NCBI GenBank assembly: GCA_030147805.1
Contig: JASBUR010000018.1
Span: 1 to 64,000 of the forward strand
Origin: Sphingomonadaceae bacterium
GTDB taxonomy: Bacteria; Pseudomonadota; Alphaproteobacteria; Sphingomonadales; Sphingomonadaceae
Length of the DNA: 64,000 bases
Direction of reading: 5' to 3'
Every line of letters begins with the position of its first letter. The stretch's first letter is position 1. Positions 27,560 through 34,727 of this stretch are shown here, one piece after another. A program made the translations under genes and the position numbers. The notes beneath the pieces were generated by a model. It was not told the origin of the DNA, ran no database searches, and was given only the letters and a program-made list of their open reading frames with translations.

Positions 27560-30151
27560 CTACGCCAGCGCCTTCGACGCTACCTCGTACACGTCCTTCG
27601 ACAGACCGGGCCGGGCGAGAATCCGCTCGAGCTCGGCGCGCATCAGTCCCGCCCGGTCCGCGCCGAAGCGGCGCCAGCGCGTCAGCGGCTGGACCAGCCG
27701 CGCCGCCGACTGCGAATTGACGGCATCGACCGCAAGCACCTCGTCGGCGAGAAAGCGATACCCCGCGCCGTCGGCGGCGTGGAAGCGCGCCTGGTTGGCG
27801 CCGAACGATCCGACGAGCGAGCGCAGCCGGTTGGGATTGGTTCGCGAGAAATCGGCGTGACGGCTGAGCGCAACGACCTGCGCCAGCGTGTCGGCGCGCG
27901 TCGACAGCGCCTGCGCGGCGAACCATTTGTCGAGCACCAGCGGATCATCGCGGAAACGCGCGTGAAAGCCGGCCAGCGCCGCGTCGCGCGCGGGCGTGTC
28001 GGTGTTGACCAGCAGGCCGAGCGCGGCGAGGCGGTCGGTCATGTTGTCGCTCGTCTCGAACTGTTCGGCGGCGGTCGCGACCGCCTGGGCATCCTCGTCG
28101 GCGATGAGATAGCCGAGCGCCACATTCTTGAGGCGGCGGCGGCCCTTGGCCTCGGGGTTGAGTTCGTAGCGGTTGTCGCGATTGGCGCGGTAGACCGACC
28201 ACCAGCGGTCGCGGAGCCCGGCGCCGAGCGCCCGCCGCGTCGCTTCGCGGATATGATGAATGGCGTCGGGATCGACGGTCGGCATCTGGTCGCCGATGAA
28301 CGCCTCGCTGGGCAGCAGCACCGCCTCGGCGACGAAGGCCGGATCGAGCCCGCTGTCGAGCGTCGCGGCGACCGCGGCGGTCAGCGCCGGGTCGACGCGT
28401 TCGTCGTTCCGGCGGATTGCGTCGGTCAGCACCAGCAGCGCCAGCCGCTGCAGCGCCTCGTAGCGCGCGAACGGATCGTCGTCGTTCGCCGACAGATGCG
28501 CCAGCTCCTCGCGCGTCTGCTCGGCGTCGATCGCCACCGGCGCCGAGAAGCCGCGGTTGAGCGACAGCACGGGCGGCTCGGCGACGTCGTCGAAGCGAAA
28601 GGTCGCGGCCGCCTCGGTCAGTTCGAGCAGGCGCGGCGCCCCGAGCGGCCGGCCGCTGTTGCGCCCGAACAGCGCGACGTCGAGCGGGATGTGGAACGGC
28701 GCCTTGTCGGGCTGGCCCGGCGTCGGCGGCGTCGACTGCGCCAGCTCGACCTCGAGCGAGCGCGCATCGGCATCGTAGCGGCTGCTGACCGCGACGCGCG
28801 GTGTCCCCGCCTGCGCGTACCAGCGCCGGAACTGGCCGAGATCGATGCCGTTGGCGTCCTCATGCGCCTTGACCCAGTCCTCGATCGTCACCGCCTGGCC
28901 GTCGTGCCGGTCGAAATAGAGGTCGCAGCCGGCGCGATAACGCTCGGGGCCGAGCAGCGTCGCCAGCATGCGGATCACCTCGGCGCCCTTGTTGTAGATC
29001 GTCGCGGTGTAGAAGTTGGAGATCTCCATATAGGATTCGGGGCGAACCGGGTGGGCGAGCGGCCCCGAATCCTCCTGGAACTGCACCGCGCGCAGCATCC
29101 GCACGTCCTCGATGCGCTTGACCGCGCGCGAGCCGTGGTCGCCGGAGAATTGCTGGTCGCGATAGACGGTCAGCCCCTCCTTCAGCGACAGCTGGAACCA
29201 GTCGCGGCAGGTAATGCGGTTGCCGGTCCAGTTGTGAAAATATTCATGCGCGACGACGGCGGCGACGTTGTCGAAATCGGCGTCGGTCGCGGTGTCGGGA
29301 TCGGCGAGGATATATTTCGAGTTGAAGATGTTGAGGCCCTTGTTCTCCATCGCCCCGAAATTGAAGTCGGACACCGCGACGATGTTGAAGACGTCGAGGT
29401 CATATTCGCGGCCATAGGCCTCTTCATCCCAGCGCATCGAATTCTTGAGCGCGTCCATCGCGTGGCGGCAGCGCGGCACGTCGGCCTCGCGCACCCAGAT
29501 GCCGAGATCGACGCGCCGTCCCGAGCGGGTGACGAATTCGTCCTTCAGCGCCGACAGGTCGCCGGCGACGAGCGCGAACAGATAGCTCGGCTTGGGGAAG
29601 GGATCCTCCCACTGCGCCCAGTGCCGCCCCCCCTTGCCCTCGCCCGCCGCCACGCGGTTGCCGTTCGACAGCAGCACCGGATAGCGCGCCTTGTCGGCCT
29701 CCATCCGGACCTTGAACCGCGACAGCACGTCAGGCCGGTCGGGGAAGAAGGTGATCCGCCGGAAACCCTCGGCCTCGCACTGCGTGCAGAGGATGCCGCC
29801 CGAGGCGTAGAGGCCCATCAGCTGGGTGTTCGCCATCGGCGAGATCTCGACGACGCTTTCGACGACATGCCGCCGTCCCGACAGCGCGAGGGTCAGTCGG
29901 TCGTCGGCATAGACATAGTCGCCGACGCCCATCGTCCGGCCGTCGACCTTCAGCGACACGAGGCGCAATCCCTCGCCATCGAGGACGAGCGGATCGTGGT
30001 GCGCGCCGTTGCGCTCGACCGTCAGCCGCGAGGTGACGTGCGTCAGCCGGTCGTCGAGGTCGAACGACAGCTCGATCGCGGGCACCGTCCACGCCGGCGG
30101 GCGATAATCGGCAAGGCGAGTGACCTGCGGCGTGGCGGCGGCATCGAGCAT
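27560..30151 (-). CDS. pepN: Aminopeptidase N (M1 family)
   Basis: A cytosolic zinc aminopeptidase that removes N-terminal residues from peptides; about 863 residues from the ATG at 30151, close to the usual PepN length. The exopeptidase motif GAMEN and the zinc site HEYFH...KEGLTVYRDQ (HExxH-x18-E) are intact, and the C-terminal DUF3458 Ig-like and helical domains follow, including FARYEALQRL. The reading frame extends 11 codons upstream, but homology starts at MLDAAATPQVTRLADYRPP. Single gene, divergent from ku. Confidence 0.96.
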   Translation of the reverse strand: MLDAAATPQVTRLADYRPPAWTVPAIELSFDLDDRLTHVTSRLTVERNGAHHDPLVLDGEGLRLVSLKVDGRTMGVGDYVYADDRLTLALSGRRHVVESVVEISPMANTQLMGLYASGGILCTQCEAEGFRRITFFPDRPDVLSRFKVRMEADKARYPVLLSNGNRVAAGEGKGGRHWAQWEDPFPKPSYLFALVAGDLSALKDEFVTRSGRRVDLGIWVREADVPRCRHAMDALKNSMRWDEEAYGREYDLDVFNIVAVSDFNFGAMENKGLNIFNSKYILADPDTATDADFDNVAAVVAHEYFHNWTGNRITCRDWFQLSLKEGLTVYRDQQFSGDHGSRAVKRIEDVRMLRAVQFQEDSGPLAHPVRPESYMEISNFYTATIYNKGAEVIRMLATLLGPERYRAGCDLYFDRHDGQAVTIEDWVKAHEDANGIDLGQFRRWYAQAGTPRVAVSSRYDADARSLEVELAQSTPPTPGQPDKAPFHIPLDVALFGRNSGRPLGAPRLLELTEAAATFRFDDVAEPPVLSLNRGFSAPVAIDAEQTREELAHLSANDDDPFARYEALQRLALLVLTDAIRRNDERVDPALTAAVAATLDSGLDPAFVAEAVLLPSEAFIGDQMPTVDPDAIHHIREATRRALGAGLRDRWWSVYRANRDNRYELNPEAKGRRRLKNVALGYLIADEDAQAVATAAEQFETSDNMTDRLAALGLLVNTDTPARDAALAGFHARFRDDPLVLDKWFAAQALSTRADTLAQVVALSRHADFSRTNPNRLRSLVGSFGANQARFHAADGAGYRFLADEVLAVDAVNSQSAARLVQPLTRWRRFGADRAGLMRAELERILARPGLSKDVYEVASKALA

Positions 30152-30342
30152 GAACCTGTCTCCTGTCCCGTCATTGCGCCGCAACGGCGCCGGCGCAAGC
30201 TGTGTCGACCGCGAACGCGACGCAGCCCGTCGCAGGTCCGCCGGCCCGATTCCTTTCGGCCAAGAATCGATGCGGGTTCGCCGAAGTAACGGTCCCGCCC
30301 TGTTGATTCGCGATCAGCGACGTTTGATTCATCCGCAGAGTC

Positions 30343-30367
30343 GGAACGACTCTTCGAGAGTCCCGTT
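30343..30367 (+). promoter_or_regulatory. EcfG (general stress sigma) promoter for ku-ligD
   Basis: GGAAC (30343-30347), a 16-base spacer, CGTT (30364-30367): a perfect match to the alphaproteobacterial general-stress consensus GGAAC-N16/17-CGTT. Transcription would start about 30 bases before the ku ATG at 30404. The rest of the 252-base divergent region (30152-30403) shows no other clear element. Confidence 0.8.
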
Positions 30368-30403
30368 TGACTCCGCGAACGGGATAAGACGGGAAACAAT
30401 ATT

Positions 30404-31297
30404 ATGGCGGCCAGAGCTTACTGGTCCGGGCAGATCCGGCTCGCGCTGGTGTCGATTCCGGTGGAGTTGTTCAGCGCCACCAAATCGAGCGGCGGCATCG
30501 CGTTCAACCAGATCCACGAGCCATCGGGCAAGCGCATCAAATATGAGAAGACCGTCCCCGGCCTCGGCTCGGTCGATCCCGCCGACATCGCCAAGGGCTT
30601 CGAATATGAGAAGGGCCACTATGTCCTGCTCGACGAGAAGGAGATCGAGAGCGTCAAGCTGGAGAGCAAGAAGACGCTCGAGCTGACGCAGTTCGTCGAG
30701 GCGCACGAGATTGACGCGATCTATTTCGAGAAGCCCTATTTCGTCGTCCCGCAGGACGACCTCGCCGAAGAGGCGTTCCGCGTCGTGCGCGACGCGCTGA
30801 AGAAAACGAAGAAGGTCGGCCTCGGCCAGCTGGCGCTGCGCGGCCGCGAATATATCGTGGCGCTGAAGCCGTGCGGGCGCGGGATGGTGCTCGAGACGCT
30901 GCGCTATGCCGAGGAGGTCAACAAGGCCAACGCCTTCTTCCGCGGCATCGGCGACGAGCCGTCGCCGCCCGAACTGATGGACCTCGCGACGACGCTGATC
31001 GAGAAGAAGTCGAAGCCGTTCGACCCCGAGGCTTTCCACGATCGCTACGAGGATGCGCTGCGCGCGCTGATCGACCGCAAGCTCGCTGGCAAGCGCACGA
31101 TCTCGACGGCGGACGACGAGCCCGAAGTGCGGCCGTCGAACGTCGTCGACCTGATGGCGGCGCTCAAGGCGTCGATCGAAAAGGGTCCGGCGGCCAAAGG
31201 CAAGGCGGCGGCGAAGCCCGCGGCCAAGGCCAAGTCCGCCGCCAAGGCGCCGGCGCGGCGTGCGCCGCGCAAGGAACCCGAGCGCAAGCGAGCGTAG
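30404..31297 (+). CDS. ku: Non-homologous end-joining protein Ku
   Basis: A 297-residue bacterial Ku homodimer subunit that binds DNA ends and recruits LigD. The family core runs from WSGQIRLALVSIPVELF at the N-terminus through the bridge region with ELTQFVEAHEIDAIYFEKPYFV and EMVLETLRYAEEV-like segment to about residue 250. A Lys/Ala/Pro-rich, histone-like tail ends the protein, typical of Ku proteins with an extended DNA-binding C-terminus. Three bases separate it from ligD. A perfect EcfG promoter lies 37 bases upstream of the ATG, so stress or stationary-phase expression is likely. Confidence 0.96.
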   Translation: MAARAYWSGQIRLALVSIPVELFSATKSSGGIAFNQIHEPSGKRIKYEKTVPGLGSVDPADIAKGFEYEKGHYVLLDEKEIESVKLESKKTLELTQFVEAHEIDAIYFEKPYFVVPQDDLAEEAFRVVRDALKKTKKVGLGQLALRGREYIVALKPCGRGMVLETLRYAEEVNKANAFFRGIGDEPSPPELMDLATTLIEKKSKPFDPEAFHDRYEDALRALIDRKLAGKRTISTADDEPEVRPSNVVDLMAALKASIEKGPAAKGKAAAKPAAKAKSAAKAPARRAPRKEPERKRA

Positions 31298-31300
31298 CAT

Positions 31301-33700
31301 ATGGCGACCGCCGGCCGACCGCTCGAGACCTATAACGCCAAGCGCGATTTCAAGCGTACGGCGGAGCCGGCGGGCGTCGTCGCCAGGCGCGGCGGCCACA
31401 AGTTCATCGTCCAGAAGCATGCGGCAACGCGCCTTCACTATGATTTCCGCCTCGAGCTCGACGGCGTGCTGCTCAGCTGGGCGGTGACCAAGGGGCCGTC
31501 GCTCGATCCGGCGGTGAAGCGGTTGGCGGTCCGCACCGAGGATCATCCGCTGAGCTACGCCAGCTTCGAAGGCTCGATCCCCAAGGGCGAATATGGCGGC
31601 GGCACCGTCATGCTGTGGGACGACGGTCGCTGGGAGCCGATCGGCGACCCGCACGAGGCGCTCGATCGCGGTGCGATGCACTTCATCCTGCACGGCCAGC
31701 GGATGAAAGGCGAATGGGTGATCTTCCGGCTGAAGGCCGATAAGCCCGGCGGGCGCGAAAACTGGCTGCTGCGCAAGATTGAGGACACGCATTCGACCCC
31801 CGACATCGATCTGACCGCGACGCACGTCACCAGCGTCAAGACCGGCCGCGACCTCGCCGACATCGCCGCGGGCAAGACCGTCAAGCCGACGCGCAGGGCC
31901 AAGCCCGCCGCGGCGCCGCAGTTCCGCGATGTGCAGCTGGCGACGCTCGCCGACGTGCCGCCGACGGGCAGCAGCTGGGTGCACGAGGTCAAATATGACG
32001 GCTACCGCGCGCTGCTGGTGAAATCGGGCGACCGCGTCGCCGCCTTCACGCGCAAGGGCAACGACTGGACCGAGCAGTTCGCCGGCATCGCGCGCGCCGC
32101 CGAGGCGATCGACGCCCAGTCGGCGGCGATCGACGGCGAGGTCGTGGCGCTCGACGACCAGGGGATGCCGAACTTTTCGAAGCTCCAGAACGCCATCAAG
32201 GGCGGCGGCAAGCTCAAGTTCTTCGCGTTCGACCTGCTCGAGCTCGACGGCACCGATCTGACACACCTGCCGCTGCTCGACCGCAAGGCCAAGCTCAAGC
32301 CGCTGATCGCGGCGGTCGGCGAGCCGCTGCTCTACTCCGATCATATTGCCGGCGACGGCGAGCAGGTGCTCGATACCTTGTGCAAGTTCGGCGGCGAGGG
32401 CATCGTTTCGAAGCGCGCCGACGGCAAATATATCGGCAAGCGCTCGACCTCGTGGCTGAAGATTAAGTGCACCATGCGCCAGGAATTCGTGATCGGCGGT
32501 TGGTCGCGGTCGACCAAAGGGCGCGGCTTCGCCTCGCTGCTGCTCGGCACCTACGAGGACGGCAAGCTGCGCTATGCCGGGCGTGTCGGCACCGGCTTCG
32601 ACATGAAGACGATCGACGAGCTGGCGGCCCGCATGGCCAAGCTTGAGACCGAGAAGCCGGCGTTCGACAAGCTTACCGCCGACGCGCGGCGCGGCGCGCA
32701 CTGGATCAGGCCCGAACTGGTCGCCGAGGTGGCGTTCGGCGAGATCACCCCCGACGGCCTGCTGCGCCACGCCAGCTTCATCGCGCTGCGCGGCGACAAG
32801 CCGGCGCGCGAGGTCGGACTCGACCGCCCGATCGCCACCGATGGGGGGCTGGTCCGCTCAGGCGTGACGATCAGCAGCCCCGACAAGATCATGTTCCCCG
32901 AGGTGCAGGTCACCAAGCGCGCGCTGATCGATTATTATGAGACGGTGGCCGACGCGATGCTGCCGCATGTCGCCGGCCGGCCGCTGAGCCTCGTCCGCTG
33001 CCCGCAGGGACGCGGCAAGGAATGCTTCTTCCAGAAGCACGACAGCGGCATCTTCCCCGCCGGCGTCCGTCAGATCCGCATCGACGAAACCAAGGGCAAG
33101 ACGCAGCCCTATGTCTATATCGACGACGTCCAGGGGCTGATCGCCTGCCTGCAGATGGGAACGCTCGAATTTCACATCTGGGGCTCGCGCATCGATCATC
33201 TCGAGCTGCCCGACCGGCTGGTCATCGACCTCGACCCCGACCCCAGCCTGACCTTCGCCGACGTCCGCAAGGCGGCGCATGAGGTGAAGGCGCGGCTGGC
33301 GGAGCGCGGGCTCGAGAGCTGGCCGCTGCTGACCGGCGGCAAGGGAGTGCATGTCGTGGCGCCGCTGGCGCCGACGCACGACTGGGACGCGGTCAAGGCG
33401 TTCGCCAAGTCGTTCGCCGAGACGATGGCCGGCGACCGGCCCGACCGCTTCACTTCGAAGATCTCGAAGGCGGGCCGCGCCGGAAAGATCTTCGTCGACT
33501 GGCTGCGCAACCAGCGCGGCGCCACCGCGATCGCGCCCTATTCGACGCGCGCACGGCTGAATGCCCCGATCGCGCTGCCGGTGAGCTGGCGCGAACTCGC
33601 CAAGGTCGAAGGCTCGACCTTCACCATTGCCGATGCGAAGGCGGCGCTACGGCATGCCAAATACGCTGTGTTGAAGTCGAAGCAGCGCATTCCCGACTAA
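31301..33700 (+). CDS. ligD: Multifunctional DNA ligase D (PE-ligase-polymerase)
   Basis: A 799-residue end-joining enzyme. It has an N-terminal 3'-phosphoesterase domain (about 10-190; His40, His46 and His82 at the metal positions). A central ATP-dependent ligase follows (about 205-510; nucleotidyl-accepting Lys231 in KYDGYR, IDGEVVALD, EGIVSKRADG). The C-terminal archaeo-eukaryotic primase-like polymerase (about 530-790) carries the DLDPDPS metal motif and LTGGKGVHVVAPL. It repairs Ku-bound double-strand breaks. It is co-transcribed with ku and presumably shares its stress promoter. Confidence 0.97.
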   Translation: MATAGRPLETYNAKRDFKRTAEPAGVVARRGGHKFIVQKHAATRLHYDFRLELDGVLLSWAVTKGPSLDPAVKRLAVRTEDHPLSYASFEGSIPKGEYGGGTVMLWDDGRWEPIGDPHEALDRGAMHFILHGQRMKGEWVIFRLKADKPGGRENWLLRKIEDTHSTPDIDLTATHVTSVKTGRDLADIAAGKTVKPTRRAKPAAAPQFRDVQLATLADVPPTGSSWVHEVKYDGYRALLVKSGDRVAAFTRKGNDWTEQFAGIARAAEAIDAQSAAIDGEVVALDDQGMPNFSKLQNAIKGGGKLKFFAFDLLELDGTDLTHLPLLDRKAKLKPLIAAVGEPLLYSDHIAGDGEQVLDTLCKFGGEGIVSKRADGKYIGKRSTSWLKIKCTMRQEFVIGGWSRSTKGRGFASLLLGTYEDGKLRYAGRVGTGFDMKTIDELAARMAKLETEKPAFDKLTADARRGAHWIRPELVAEVAFGEITPDGLLRHASFIALRGDKPAREVGLDRPIATDGGLVRSGVTISSPDKIMFPEVQVTKRALIDYYETVADAMLPHVAGRPLSLVRCPQGRGKECFFQKHDSGIFPAGVRQIRIDETKGKTQPYVYIDDVQGLIACLQMGTLEFHIWGSRIDHLELPDRLVIDLDPDPSLTFADVRKAAHEVKARLAERGLESWPLLTGGKGVHVVAPLAPTHDWDAVKAFAKSFAETMAGDRPDRFTSKISKAGRAGKIFVDWLRNQRGATAIAPYSTRARLNAPIALPVSWRELAKVEGSTFTIADAKAALRHAKYAVLKSKQRIPD

Positions 33701-33724
33701 GGGCGGCCGGCGGCAGACATGAAA

Positions 33725-33757
33725 CGGCCCGCGCCATCGGGGGGGAGGCGCGGGCCG
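33725..33757 (-). terminator. Hairpin terminator of the sigma factor gene
   Basis: A perfect 11-bp GC stem (33725-33735 with 33747-33757), followed on the minus strand by TTTCATGTC. It lies about 107 bases after the sigma-factor stop and could also limit read-through from ligD. Confidence 0.5.
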
Positions 33758-33863
33758 GTATGGTGTCCGCCGGAGCGGGGGGCTTGGTGACGGACAAGGA
33801 GAGAACCCATCTGCCGCCGCAAGGTTCCCGCATTCTCGGGTGCGACAGAACGCCCTACCGCGG

Positions 33864-34511
33864 TCAGGCGGCGGCGATCTCGTCGACATATTCCTCGCCC
33901 TCGATCATCGCGATCAGCGCGGTGCGCCCGCGCGCGACGCGGCTCTTGATCGTGCCGATCGGGCATTCGCAGATCTCGGCCGCTTCCTCGTAAGTGACGC
34001 CGCCGGCCCCCACGAGCACGAGCGCTTCGCGCTGCGCTTCAGGAAGCTTGTTGAGCGCGCGCTGGACGTCGGCGACATGAAGGTGCCGGTCCTGGTCCGC
34101 CGGTGCGGCAAGGACGCGCTCGGCGGCGAGCTCGTCCCATTCGGCGGTGAACCGGGTGCGACGCATCTGGCTGAGGAACAGGTTGCGCAGGATCGTGAAG
34201 GTCCAGGCCTTGAAGCTGGTGCCTTCCTGGAAGCGCTCGCGCGCCGCCCAGGCGCGCAGCACCGCCTCCTGCACCAGATCGTCGGCGCGGTCGCTGCTGC
34301 CCGACAGCGAGCGTCCGAAGGCGCGCAGCTGCGGGATGACGGCGGCGATCTGATCCTTGAACGCCTCGTCGCTCAGCGCGCCCGGCCGCGGCTTCGCTTC
34401 CTCGAGCGCCGCCAGCTGGTCAAGAAGATCGAGGAAGGTGCGCGGCAGCACCTGATCGTCGGGCACGAAGGCCGATTTCAGCATCTCGCCGATGGATGAT
34501 CGCATACTCAT
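33864..34511 (-). CDS. ecfG: EcfG-type general-stress sigma factor with an N-terminal NepR-like segment
   Basis: 215 residues. From about residue 52 it is an ECF15/EcfG sigma factor: sigma-2 (IPQLRAFGRSLSGSSDRADDLVQEAVLRAWAA region and AWTFTILRNLFLSQMRR) and sigma-4 (LPEAQREALVLVGAGGVTYEEAAEIC, IGTIKSRVARGR). The first ~40 residues (IGEMLKSAFVP, VLPRTFLDLLDQL) resemble the anti-sigma factor NepR, normally a separate small gene just upstream. There is no stop codon or plausible internal start between the two parts. No phyR lies in the window. General stress role is inferred from family. Confidence 0.82.
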   Translation of the reverse strand: MSMRSSIGEMLKSAFVPDDQVLPRTFLDLLDQLAALEEAKPRPGALSDEAFKDQIAAVIPQLRAFGRSLSGSSDRADDLVQEAVLRAWAARERFQEGTSFKAWTFTILRNLFLSQMRRTRFTAEWDELAAERVLAAPADQDRHLHVADVQRALNKLPEAQREALVLVGAGGVTYEEAAEICECPIGTIKSRVARGRTALIAMIEGEEYVDEIAAA

Positions 34512-34623
34512 GGCGCTGCAAATGCCCCCGATTGTCTTAACGTGATTTGAATGCGCCGCCTGCTTCGTGCAACCCTTATCGTTGCGACGGCGTACCGGCG
34601 GAGCGTCGTGCCACTCCTCTAAC

Positions 34624-34637
34624 TTGTGTTAGATCAA
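34624..34637 (+). promoter_or_regulatory. FNR/FixK-like half-conserved box upstream of the PAS kinase
   Basis: TTGTGTTAGATCAA fits the TTG-N8-CAA core of CRP/FNR-type sites and has the complete ATCAA right half of TTGAT-N4-ATCAA. It overlaps a CTAAC TTGT GTTAG dyad (34619-34632) and lies about 90 bases before the kinase ATG. One site with two mismatches, so weak. Confidence 0.3.
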
Positions 34638-34727
34638 GGGGAAAGCGTTGCCAGAAAGGTGCGGCGGAATGCGTGACGGAAAGCGGATCGTCGCCTGCAA
34701 GGGGCGCCCCGGTCGGTGGAGCAGGCG

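Noticed and set aside
27779-30289. 836-codon ORF antisense to pepN
   Set aside because: No domains; pepN has intact GAMEN and HEYFH motifs.
30329-32770. 813-codon ORF antisense to ku-ligD
   Set aside because: Overlaps two certain end-joining genes and has no domains.
30404-33700. Ku-LigD as a phage- or plasmid-borne insertion
   Set aside because: Composition and codon use match the neighbours, and there are no integrase, att-like repeats or phage genes nearby.
34512-34727. A separate nepR gene upstream of the sigma gene
   Set aside because: No short ORF with NepR features is present there; the NepR-like residues are in frame with the sigma factor itself.
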